A stretch of 64,000 bases of DNA, taken from NCBI GenBank assembly GCA_965200955.1, contig OZ241742.1:1860001-1924000 (forward strand), given 5' to 3'. The position numbers were made by a program, and so were the translations under genes. Source of the stretch: Bin80 sp026708685. GTDB taxonomy: Bacteria > Bacteroidota > Rhodothermia > Rhodothermales > Bin80. The notes beneath the pieces are model-generated. The model saw only the letters and a program-made list of their open reading frames with translations. It searched no databases and was not told the DNA's origin. Positions 18,503 through 26,734 of the stretch are shown one piece after another (position 1 is the stretch's first letter; each line of letters begins with the position of its first letter).

Positions 18503-20059
18503 TCATTCTAGACCTAGACCAAAATCCTCTTTGATGGCATACATAGTTGCACTCGCCGAGAGAACCACACCAGGAACCCCCGCCCCAGGATGTGTACCAG
18601 CACCCACAAGGTATAATCCATCAATATCTTCACTACGATTGTGAGGGCGAAACCATGCGGTCTGCGTAATACGGGGTTCAATGCCAAAAGCATTGCCCAA
18701 AGTAGAATTGTACTCGGACTCAAACTCATCGGGCGTAAAGACATGTTGCACTTCAATTGATGCACGCAAGTCCTCAAGTCCCCATTTTTCAAGGGCAGTA
18801 ATCACACGATCTGTCATTGAATCCGTAGTACTCTCCCAGTCTACACCCGACGCAAGGTTGGGAACAGGAACAAGGATATAGATACTTTCGCCGCCATCAG
18901 GTGCCATTGCTGGTTCAGTACGACTTGGTACATGCAGATACATGCTGAAGTCCTCTGCTAAAATTTTACGATCAAAAATGTCTTGCACCAATCCTTTGTA
19001 TCTGGGACCTAAAATAATGGTATGATGGGACAGTTTTGGATATTTTTTACGGACACCTAAATACAGAAGAAAACAACTCATAGAGTGATGAATTCGCTTT
19101 AATCGAGAGTTCGTCCATCGGCGACGTTTGACATTGCCCAACAAGCGACCATAGGTATGACCAACATCAGCATTGCTAACAACAATATCAGCAGGGATAT
19201 TCGTTTTGGTTTGATCTTGGGTATTCTGAACCAGAACCCCAGTAGCTTTTGGACGAGATGTACCATGTCTAGAGACTTCAATACGCAGAGCGGATGTATT
19301 TAATCGAATTTCACCGCCGATATCCTGAAAGAGTTGTGCAATGCCCTTGACTAAACTGTACATCCCTCCATTGGCATACCAGACTCCACCTTCTTTTTCT
19401 AGGAAAGGAATCATTAAAAAGATGGACGGAGCACGAAAAGGGCTTCCCCCCAAGAATAGTGGATGGAATGAGTAAAGAAAATGGTGCCGCCAGTCTCGAA
19501 AAAATCCTTTGACGAACTGGGAGACTGGCTTCCATGCCCCCAGGCGAATCACGCGGGGCGTAAAACCAGCCATCATCCCTAATGAATCAAATGGGCGTGC
19601 CCCTAATCCTTCCGTGATGACGGCCTTGTAAATGGGCTGGAGTCTTTCAAAGAACTCTTCAAGTCGGTCGGCATCGCGTTGATCAAACTGAGCCATGGAG
19701 GCTTTCATTTTTGTAAGATCAGAGCGATAATCTATGTATGTGCCGTCGTAAAACCAGACCCGATAAAAAGGATCCAATGGCACAAGGGTAATGTAATCTT
19801 CCAATCGTCTCCCAGCACAATGAAAGATGTCTTTCAAAAGAGGGGGGGCAGTGATAAGACTTGGGCCAGTATCAAAGGTATAGCCAGAGTCACGGATCTG
19901 GCCCGCTCGCCCCCCAAGATGATTGCACTGCTCAATTAAGGTCGTAGAAATTCCTGAAGCTTGCAATCGTACGGCCGCCGTCAGTCCACCAAATCCACTT
20001 CCTATGATAACGGCACGGTGTGGAGTCTTGGAGGCGTGTTCTGTTTGATCAGGTAGCAC
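18503..20059 (-). CDS. crtI: Phytoene desaturase (carotenoid)
   Basis: This FAD-dependent desaturase converts phytoene stepwise to lycopene or a related product at the membrane. The 518-residue protein has the N-terminal dinucleotide-binding motif 'VIIGSGFGGLTAAVRLQ', then 'LGGRAG' and 'GYTFDTGPSLIT'. Its C-terminal CrtI signature is 'GLYLVGAGTHPGAGVPGVV'. It starts with GTG at 20059 and overlaps the end of the fused crtE-crtB gene by 11 bases. It is the last gene of the carotenoid operon and would act on that fusion protein's product. The number of desaturation steps cannot be read from the sequence. Confidence 0.93.
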   Translation of the reverse strand: MLPDQTEHASKTPHRAVIIGSGFGGLTAAVRLQASGISTTLIEQCNHLGGRAGQIRDSGYTFDTGPSLITAPPLLKDIFHCAGRRLEDYITLVPLDPFYRVWFYDGTYIDYRSDLTKMKASMAQFDQRDADRLEEFFERLQPIYKAVITEGLGARPFDSLGMMAGFTPRVIRLGAWKPVSQFVKGFFRDWRHHFLYSFHPLFLGGSPFRAPSIFLMIPFLEKEGGVWYANGGMYSLVKGIAQLFQDIGGEIRLNTSALRIEVSRHGTSRPKATGVLVQNTQDQTKTNIPADIVVSNADVGHTYGRLLGNVKRRRWTNSRLKRIHHSMSCFLLYLGVRKKYPKLSHHTIILGPRYKGLVQDIFDRKILAEDFSMYLHVPSRTEPAMAPDGGESIYILVPVPNLASGVDWESTTDSMTDRVITALEKWGLEDLRASIEVQHVFTPDEFESEYNSTLGNAFGIEPRITQTAWFRPHNRSEDIDGLYLVGAGTHPGAGVPGVVLSASATMYAIKEDFGLGLE

Positions 20060-21956
20060 TGTTCAAAGTGTTGGATGGTTTAGGGTTCTGAGAAACTTGC
20101 CGAAGTTGGGTTAATCCTTTACGTGCTAAAATTGTCTTTTTCCAGGAGGAGGTATAAGCACGGGAAGTTAAATTGTTGTACTGATTGGAACGAATTTCGT
20201 CATGGATTCCACGATAGACCCGTGCTGCAACTGCGATCGCCCTACGGAGACGGGTCGGCAAGAATGGAATCCCCTCATAAGCTCTGTCATAGGCGGAATT
20301 GGCCTCTGCAATGATGGCTTCAATGAGTTCAGTATAGTTGGGGGATATAAATCCATGATTGAAAGCCTTTTCTTTGAGATCCTTGAGGGTTTCAAGGGTA
20401 ATCTGGTGTTCGTCCATGAGGTCAGCAGGTAGATACAGTCTGCCCATGGATAAATCCTCACCCACATCACGCACAATATTGGTCAGTTGCATGGCATGCC
20501 CTAAATCATGTGCACGTTCAAGAACCCAGGAATCTCTGACCCCGAATGCCTGCGTGATCCAGTCACCAACAACCGATGCGACACGATATGTATACAACCG
20601 CAATTCCTCCATGGATGAATATCTTGATGGTTCAACATCCATACGCATTCCTTCAATGAGCTCGGAGATCAGAGAATAAGGAATGACCATACTCGCCATT
20701 CTTCCCATGACGACATCGGCCACAGGAATTCCTGTGGCATTTCCTTGGTAAGCGGAGTAGGCGATCTGATCCCACACATTGAGGATTTCATACGCATGGG
20801 CAATAGATTCAGCACCTTTGTCAGCTAAATTATCTGTAAACCGGCAGAAAAGGTAGATTTCAGTAATGATAGATCGTTCGGGGCGGGGAAAAAGACGTGA
20901 TGCATAGGAGAAGCTTCGGCTATTTCGTTGAAAGAATACCCCCCAGTCAGATACATCTCCAAGTTTTTGAGCTCGGAGCCCTATTTGTGCGGCAGTAAGC
21001 GATCGTTCAGGTTTTGGAGCAAGGGACAGTTTAGAATAGATTTTCGGAGTAGCGAGTCTATTAGGACGAGATGCATGAGCACAGCGTTGAAGCCATTCTT
21101 CAATCATCTCCACCATAGGTGGTTGTGCAGCTGCTTTTTGGATTTGGCTAATGAGAGAAGAGCCTCTATCTTGAAGCTTAGATAGGGCAATTTCTGCCAA
21201 AGAAGGTGCATTCTTTGAAGTAAAAAATGCTTTCAGTGCTTGATCAGCAGATTGTTCAAACCATTCAGTTCCATGAGAGCCTAATACAAAAGTCCAAATT
21301 CGATTATTAAAATCTTGAAGTTTTGGTTTACCTGTCTCTCCAGTGGGGCAGTAATCAAGAAAATCATCCACCATCTGGTAAAATATTCCAAGATTGATTC
21401 CTATGTTGAGTAATTGCTCAGAAGGTAGATCGGAGTGTCCGCTCCAACTTGGCAGAGCGGCGGCAATCCCAAACAGTTGACCGCTTTTCATCCGTACGAT
21501 TTGCTCATACGTTGTAAGGAGGTTTTCGCTGGGAGTGATTGAATCCTGAATATTTTCACCACGAACCATGGTTTCAACGGCTTTGATGAATGCCGTCAAA
21601 AAATCATGATAGCCCGTCAAGGAGGCAACACGGTAGGCCCCTGTGAGGTAAAGATCGCCAACCAATACGGAAGCCCCAATCCCTTTGGTTGCGAGAAGGG
21701 TGGCGGTATTGCGGCGTTGCATTCCACCGTCAAAAACATCATCGTGATAAATTGATGCTTCGTGAACCATCTGAATTGCAAGACATCCCAGCCAAAATCG
21801 ATCATCCAGTAAGTGCTGGCGGTCAGCAGAGACAAACGACAGAGCAGTCAAAGGACGAAGGAGCTTTCCAGAAGGAGAGGGGATAGTCATCCCATACTCC
21901 TGAACCATGATCGCACTTTTTGAGATCCCCGATCTCACAGCCTCAACAGCAGTCAT
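20049..21956 (-). CDS. Fused polyprenyl (GGPP) synthase and phytoene synthase
   Basis: One 635-residue frame joins two consecutive pathway enzymes. Residues ~1-300 are a trans-isoprenyl diphosphate synthase with 'GKLLRP', first aspartate-rich motif DDVFD (Asp72, 73, 76) and second DDFLD (197-201). Residues ~335-635 are a squalene/phytoene synthase with 'DNLAD' (375-379) and 'DVGED' (497-501), both with key aspartates present. The linker (~300-335) is short and basic. It would make geranylgeranyl diphosphate and condense two molecules to phytoene. Both domains look intact, so this is a fusion rather than a read-through relic. The gene sits between the CruF-like gene (10-base gap) and crtI (11-base overlap). 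Confidence 0.92.
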   Translation of the reverse strand: MTAVEAVRSGISKSAIMVQEYGMTIPSPSGKLLRPLTALSFVSADRQHLLDDRFWLGCLAIQMVHEASIYHDDVFDGGMQRRNTATLLATKGIGASVLVGDLYLTGAYRVASLTGYHDFLTAFIKAVETMVRGENIQDSITPSENLLTTYEQIVRMKSGQLFGIAAALPSWSGHSDLPSEQLLNIGINLGIFYQMVDDFLDYCPTGETGKPKLQDFNNRIWTFVLGSHGTEWFEQSADQALKAFFTSKNAPSLAEIALSKLQDRGSSLISQIQKAAAQPPMVEMIEEWLQRCAHASRPNRLATPKIYSKLSLAPKPERSLTAAQIGLRAQKLGDVSDWGVFFQRNSRSFSYASRLFPRPERSIITEIYLFCRFTDNLADKGAESIAHAYEILNVWDQIAYSAYQGNATGIPVADVVMGRMASMVIPYSLISELIEGMRMDVEPSRYSSMEELRLYTYRVASVVGDWITQAFGVRDSWVLERAHDLGHAMQLTNIVRDVGEDLSMGRLYLPADLMDEHQITLETLKDLKEKAFNHGFISPNYTELIEAIIAEANSAYDRAYEGIPFLPTRLRRAIAVAARVYRGIHDEIRSNQYNNLTSRAYTSSWKKTILARKGLTQLRQVSQNPKPSNTLNSAT

Positions 21957-21966
21957 GAAGTTTTCG

Positions 21967-22785
21967 TCAGTTGGCGAGGAGTAACTGATGTTGGTGAATC
22001 ATAAAGCGTAAGGCTACAATGACGACCAGAGTTAAAAAGACGGCCAACCAGTAACCAGCCAAGAGCGTCATGCCTAAGGAAAGAACGATTACGGTGAAAT
22101 AATAAAATTCCATGACTGGTGTTGGAATCTGGTCAGCAATTTTTCCCGCATGAGAGTAATCAAACGCAATCATGATCAAGATCCCTGTCCCAAACCATCC
22201 AAGTAAATTAACCAGAGGCATTCCATAGTAAGGTCCAGCCTGATCCCATACCCAATAGTTTGAAAGTTCACTCATGGCAGGGTCAAGTGTTAAATCCCAA
22301 GCCGTCAACAAAAACGCTCCAAGCATCCATTGAATATACCCGTTTTTTGTAAGGCATCTTGCAAGTACATAGGATGGGAAGGCCATCATAAACCAACTAA
22401 ATGGGATTAACACTGGGACTAGGTTAGCAACTTTATATCCAAGCAATCCAGTATACTCGTAACCACTGAATGGAAACCCAGTTTTTGTCCCCAGCAATTC
22501 CATACCCAAAGAAATGACACTGGCTAAGATGAGAGCAGGCAACCATTTGATTCCAACTCTAGGAATTAAAATGAGTGCAAGAACCGCGAATGCGAGGATC
22601 ACATGCCCCCTTGAAAAGATCAGAAATGAGTATGGATAAAACCCGGCAGATGAAGGAAATTGGGCAAGAAGTTGAGGATTGAGACCAAAAGTACCAAACC
22701 CAACTAAAACAATAACAGTAAAAATCCAAAGTAAGGTAAAGCCTATGCGATCAGAAGAGGTGAAGGCAGATTTGGACTTAGGCAT
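21967..22785 (-). CDS. cruF: CruF-like carotenoid biosynthesis membrane protein (probable 1,2-hydratase)
   Basis: A 272-residue polytopic membrane protein of the DUF422/CruF family. It has about seven hydrophobic segments and family-like stretches 'GTKTGFPFSGYEYT', 'VPVLIPFSWFMMAFPSY' and 'LTAWDLTLDPAMS'. CruF hydrates the end of acyclic or monocyclic carotenoids (gamma-carotene 1',2'-hydratase in cyanobacteria; related archaeal enzymes serve C50 carotenoids). It is the first gene of the operon with crtE-crtB and crtI. No cyclase or glycosyltransferase gene lies in the window, so the final pigment is not predictable. Confidence 0.85.
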   Translation of the reverse strand: MPKSKSAFTSSDRIGFTLLWIFTVIVLVGFGTFGLNPQLLAQFPSSAGFYPYSFLIFSRGHVILAFAVLALILIPRVGIKWLPALILASVISLGMELLGTKTGFPFSGYEYTGLLGYKVANLVPVLIPFSWFMMAFPSYVLARCLTKNGYIQWMLGAFLLTAWDLTLDPAMSELSNYWVWDQAGPYYGMPLVNLLGWFGTGILIMIAFDYSHAGKIADQIPTPVMEFYYFTVIVLSLGMTLLAGYWLAVFLTLVVIVALRFMIHQHQLLLAN

Positions 22786-22959
22786 TAAGTAAGGTAGAGC
22801 AGTAGAGAAATTGGAGACATAATACCTTCATGGGGTGAATGAGAGTAAGGTTTCTCTCCTCAATATCACCCATGAAAAGACATATTTTAATGCAAACACG
22901 GGAATACTTGATTGCTGTGCTCATGTTCCTTATAAGGCTATACACATGTACAGTGATGA

Positions 22960-24132
22960 TCAAGAGGATTCAATACTTTCAGTCAAAAGTTGTAAATACC
23001 GCTGATACACAAAAATGCGGTTTCTCTTCTTTCCAGTTATTTCATTTACGATCCCTATCTTTTCAAGATGATGGATGGACTTGTATACTGTCGGCAAAGA
23101 ACTCCCAGTAATTTTGGAAATGTAAGATGCAGAGATGATGAGTCGTTTCTGAAGAATAGAGAATACTTGTAGTGCTGAGGCTGCTAATCTACCAGACTGG
23201 TTGATTGTTTGAGTATCTTCATCAAACAATTGTAGAATACTCTTGGCAAGTTGAACCCCATGTCCAGAAGTTTCAATGATACCGTCCAAGAAGAAATCTA
23301 ACCAAGTTTCCCAATCTCCGTGAGTTCGTACACGCTGAAGTAACTCATAATAATTGGATCTATGGCGCTTAAAGTAGAGGCTGAGATAGAGAGTCGGATG
23401 TTGAAGTAATCCGCTATGGACAAGGTAGAGTGTAATGAGTAGTCGCCCCAAACGACCATTTCCATCAAGGAATGGATGAATGGTTTCAAATTGAACATGA
23501 ATCAGACCTGCCTTCATGAGCGAGGTTAATTCATGGTGATCGGAATGGATAAAATTTTCTATATCAGTCATCAGATCAGCAATATAGGTGTGAGGCGGTG
23601 GAACATACATGGCATTTCCTGGACGTGTACCACCAATCCAGTTCTGGGAGCGTCTAAATTCACCGGGTAGTTTTGTACTTCCTCTTCCACCAGATAACAG
23701 GATTCCATGCATTTCGCACATTAGGCGTTGACTCAATGGAAACCCCTCGTTTAATCGTGTCACACCATGGTTCATTGCTGAAACACAGTTGGACACTTCC
23801 TCTATTTCATCCATAGGTACGCTGGGAGGCTGGTCTATCTCAAAGAGAAATAAATCCGAAAGTGATGATTGAGTACCTTCAATCTGTGAAGACAAAAGTG
23901 CCTCTTGTCTTACATATGAGTATAAGAAAACGGAAATATCAGGAAGAATTTCAGAGATACCATCCAAGCGACCAATGGTCAAATAAGCTTTTTCTAGCTT
24001 TGAACGCAGAGTTTTCATATTGATTGGAGGATTCGGAGGCAATGATGGAGGTAGATATGCCTCCACTCGTTCCTGCACATACGAGATCGTAATCTTCTCT
24101 CCAATCCGTGATTTGTTATTTTTTGGATGCAT
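22960..24132 (-). CDS. Fic-family protein (AMPylase) with inhibitory motif and C-terminal winged helix
   Basis: A 390-residue class II Fic protein. It has the N-terminal self-inhibitory motif S-x-x-x-E-G ('SSQIEG', about residues 81-86), a Fic core with 'HPFLDGNGRLGR' (catalytic His219), and a C-terminal winged-helix segment ('ISASYISKITGSSLPTVYKSIHHLEKIG', quoted here only by its ends: start ISASYISK, end HHLEKIG). Such enzymes transfer AMP or another nucleotide to target hydroxyls; the target is unknown. ATG 24132 is preferred to an adjacent upstream TTG. A 30-base palindrome lies just upstream of the start, and a related one ~285 bases further away, which fits autoregulation through the winged helix (inference). 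No separate antitoxin gene is seen. Confidence 0.88.
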   Translation of the reverse strand: MHPKNNKSRIGEKITISYVQERVEAYLPPSLPPNPPINMKTLRSKLEKAYLTIGRLDGISEILPDISVFLYSYVRQEALLSSQIEGTQSSLSDLFLFEIDQPPSVPMDEIEEVSNCVSAMNHGVTRLNEGFPLSQRLMCEMHGILLSGGRGSTKLPGEFRRSQNWIGGTRPGNAMYVPPPHTYIADLMTDIENFIHSDHHELTSLMKAGLIHVQFETIHPFLDGNGRLGRLLITLYLVHSGLLQHPTLYLSLYFKRHRSNYYELLQRVRTHGDWETWLDFFLDGIIETSGHGVQLAKSILQLFDEDTQTINQSGRLAASALQVFSILQKRLIISASYISKITGSSLPTVYKSIHHLEKIGIVNEITGKKRNRIFVYQRYLQLLTESIESS

Positions 24133-24161
24133 CAAAATAGAATTGTTTGATAATTCTTACT

Positions 24162-24191
24162 AAATAAACGAAAATAGGTTTTCCTTTATTT
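24162..24191. promoter_or_regulatory. Palindromic operator-like site next to the Fic gene
   Basis: The left arm AAATAAACGAAAATA and the reverse complement of the right arm, AAATAAAGGAAAACC, agree at 12 of 15 positions. The centre lies ~45 bases upstream of the Fic start codon. A second site with the same half-site lies at 24448-24477. Confidence 0.5.
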
Positions 24192-24744
24192 ATAGACTAA
24201 TTAGATTTTTATTCTCAAGACAAAGATTTGTTGGGAAAACGTTAAAACATCAAGGTCTATTGGATCTCGTGGGGCATCTATAAAAGGATGAATTAACTCG
24301 ATATAATGCGTTTAATGCATTTTAAAGCATATTTCTTCAATAAAAGGGAGGTACTATAAGGAGTTCTTCATAGGATGGAGAGGGTGATTATTGCATCTGT
24401 GTGAATGGAAAGATTATACTTAAAGAAACTTTAGTTACGTTTTATATAAATAAACAAAAACGCGATTTCCTTTATTAAGAAAAGTCTATAATAAAGGATC
24501 GTTAAGTAAAAAATGAATGGTTTTTTCAAAAAAAGAGCATGTTGGAGGATATAATGAGATGATTTTATGAAGCGATTGACCCAGGAAACAAGTTCATTCC
24601 AATGTACTCTCTAAAATCGATTAGCTAACTCTCAGGACATGTGGTAGAGGTAGAGTCCATGCAGGAATCATTATACATTCTACGCCAGAAACAAACGCCT
24701 ATGGATGCAACCTATACGGTTTCATGCTACTTTCGGAGTGCCGC
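24192..24744. other. AT-rich gene-free stretch
   Basis: About 550 bases between the Fic and coaD genes. It contains the second palindrome (24448-24477) and no gene I can support. The base composition is clearly more AT-rich than in the flanking coaD-rsmD genes. Confidence 0.45.
24448..24477. promoter_or_regulatory. Second palindromic operator-like site
   Basis: The arms AAATAAACAAAAACG and (reversed) TAATAAAGGAAATCG agree at 11 of 15 positions. The half-site AATAAA(C/G)(A/G)AAA is shared with the palindrome at 24162-24191. The inner sequence TATAGACT follows the first site, and its complement AGTCTATA follows the second. Confidence 0.45.
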
Positions 24745-25215
24745 CTACTGTGAAGTCAAAGCCTCAGCAATCACTTTAGGTACAAAGGGGCGGATATCAC
24801 CATTCCAGTGAAGGATATCACGAACCAGCGAGGAACTGGTGAGTGCGTGAGTGGCATCGGTATGAAAAAATATGGTGTCCAGTTCGGGAATCATTCTACG
24901 ATTCATATATGCCATTTGGGATTCGTAGTCAAAGTCCCTTGATGAGCGCAATCCACGGACTAAGGCACATGCTCCAAGATTTTTTGCATGTTGGGCAATC
25001 AAGCCCTCAAAGCCCATGACGCGAATATTGTCCAGATGAGTGGTTGACTTGCGGATCAGATCAATGCGAGTTTCCGCCGACAGTAGGGTTGACTTCTCTG
25101 AATGAACGGCGACCGTGATGATGAGCTGGTCAAATAAGCGTAGTGCACGCTCAGCAATATCAAGATGTCCAAGGGTAAAGGGATCAAATGTCCCAGGATA
25201 AACGGCTAATTTCAT
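24745..25215 (-). CDS. coaD: Phosphopantetheine adenylyltransferase
   Basis: This enzyme catalyses the penultimate step of coenzyme A synthesis, joining ATP and 4'-phosphopantetheine to dephospho-CoA in the cytoplasm. The 156-residue length is normal. Motifs include the nucleotidyltransferase 'GTFDPFTLGHLDI' (TxGH), 'LVRGLRSSRDFDYE' and 'TSSSLVRDI' near the C-terminus. The start ATG overlaps the stop of rsmD by four bases, a common bacterial pairing, so the two genes should be cotranscribed and translationally coupled. Confidence 0.96.
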   Translation of the reverse strand: MKLAVYPGTFDPFTLGHLDIAERALRLFDQLIITVAVHSEKSTLLSAETRIDLIRKSTTHLDNIRVMGFEGLIAQHAKNLGACALVRGLRSSRDFDYESQMAYMNRRMIPELDTIFFHTDATHALTSSSLVRDILHWNGDIRPFVPKVIAEALTSQ

Positions 25216-25751
25216 GATTGAGATTGGAAAATACTGACATGGGTGCGACCATAACTGCGCGAAGTGTTGAGAAACGCATGTTCTGAAAATTGAATCCGAG
25301 TGTCATGCTCAACAACAAACAGTCCGCCCGGTCGTAAATGGGGTAGGGCTAGATCTGGTAAGTCAGACATTAATTCAAGGTCATAGGGTGGATCGGCTAA
25401 AATTAGATCCATTGGAGTTCCACTATATCTTTGAAGATACGCAACAGCATCTGAACAGAAAATATGACATTTTTCACTTAAATGAAGAGAGTCTGCGTTG
25501 TCGCGAGAGGCAAGGACAGCATGATGGTCTAGTTCAATGAGAATCGCACTTTCTGCTCCCCGACTCAGTGCTTCAAATGCTAACGCACCCGTACCCGAAA
25601 ATAGATCCAAGACTCTGGCATCTTCCAGTGACATCCTTGATTCAACGAGGGCAAATAATGCCTCACGAACGCGATCGGTGGTCGGACGCGTGTTGATTTT
25701 TTTCGATCGCTCCAATCTGCGACCTCGTAAACGACCTGCTATAATTCGCAT
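25212..25751 (-). CDS. rsmD: 16S rRNA (guanine(966)-N2)-methyltransferase
   Basis: A Rossmann-fold methyltransferase that modifies G966 of 16S rRNA using S-adenosylmethionine. The 179-residue form from ATG 25751 begins 'MRIIAGRLRGRRL', the standard RsmD opening; upstream in-frame starts add residues without family support. 'RPTTDRVREALFA', motif I 'DLFSGTGALAFEALSRGA' and motif IV 'LADPPYD' are present. It overlaps coaD by four bases. Confidence 0.94.
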   Translation of the reverse strand: MRIIAGRLRGRRLERSKKINTRPTTDRVREALFALVESRMSLEDARVLDLFSGTGALAFEALSRGAESAILIELDHHAVLASRDNADSLHLSEKCHIFCSDAVAYLQRYSGTPMDLILADPPYDLELMSDLPDLALPHLRPGGLFVVEHDTRIQFSEHAFLNTSRSYGRTHVSIFQSQS

Positions 25752-25824
25752 GAAAAAAGTGTTTCGACTAAAAATAAGCATCAAACACCATGCAATCGCG
25801 TACGATTCCTAAATCAAAGTGATT

Positions 25825-26733
25825 ATGCGTATATTCTTAACAGGTGGAACAGGTTTTGTTGGTCGTCACGTGCTGCGGGAATGTATAGCACATGGACATC
25901 AGGTGCGTGCGTTAGTACGTAGAGGTGGTGCCCCTCAAGGATTTGAAAGTCAGGAAGTAGAACTGGTTCGTGGAGATGTAAATGATTCACTGGAAAAACA
26001 TATGACCGATGTGGATGCAATCATCCACCTAGTTGGAATTATCAAAGAAACACCATCACAGAACATCACCTTTGAGGCACTTCATACGCGAGCAACACAA
26101 AATGTCGTTCAGGCTGCACAGGGATCTGGTATTTCCCGCTTAGTTTTTGTAAGTGCTAATGGTGCATCAAAAGATGGTGATACAAAATATCAAACTACGA
26201 AGTGGGCTGCAGAGCAAGCCGTTCAAGAATCGCAACTGGATCATTGGTGCATCTTGCGTCCCGGTTTGATTTTTGGGGATCCTGGGATGGAGCGTGAAGA
26301 GTTCTGCATGGTTTTGGCGAGTACTCTGATTCGGTCGTTTCCAGTTCTTCCAGTATTCGGAAGTGGTCAATATCTGTTACAGCCCGTTTCTGTTGAAGAA
26401 GTGGCAGATGCCACGGTTCAGGCATTAACATCCTCAAATGTCAACCGTCAGGTCATTCCCGTTGTCGGTACTCAGCAGTTTTCCTATCTTGAACTATTGG
26501 ATATTGTGACGCGTGCCATCGGGATGCGGCCCAAACCCAAAATTAAACTTCCTCTCTCTGTTGTACGGGCTGGAATTCGTTTTGCTGGTAAAATGCTACC
26601 GATCACCCCTGATCAGTTTGCCATGCTGGTTGCTGGTAATATTGCCGATCATCGGCATTTTTATGATTTATTTCAGGTGACCGAGCGTCCATTCAATGAA
26701 GAGAATTTGAGTTATCTGCGTCATCGGCTATAA
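25825..26733 (+). CDS. NDUFA9-like NAD(P)-dependent epimerase/reductase
   Basis: A 302-residue atypical short-chain dehydrogenase. The nucleotide-binding motif 'LTGGTGFVGRHVL' is at the extreme N-terminus and 'IIHLVGIIKETP' follows at the position of the second strand. The sequence resembles the complex I NDUFA9/YbjT-like group, whose bacterial members are often of unknown substrate. The usual Tyr-x-x-x-Lys active-site pair is represented by 'YQTTKWAAE'. ATG 25825 follows a GTG two codons earlier. The next gene, an outer-membrane protein, starts one base after its stop, so they form an operon. Confidence 0.82.
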   Translation: MRIFLTGGTGFVGRHVLRECIAHGHQVRALVRRGGAPQGFESQEVELVRGDVNDSLEKHMTDVDAIIHLVGIIKETPSQNITFEALHTRATQNVVQAAQGSGISRLVFVSANGASKDGDTKYQTTKWAAEQAVQESQLDHWCILRPGLIFGDPGMEREEFCMVLASTLIRSFPVLPVFGSGQYLLQPVSVEEVADATVQALTSSNVNRQVIPVVGTQQFSYLELLDIVTRAIGMRPKPKIKLPLSVVRAGIRFAGKMLPITPDQFAMLVAGNIADHRHFYDLFQVTERPFNEENLSYLRHRL

Positions 26734-26734
26734 A

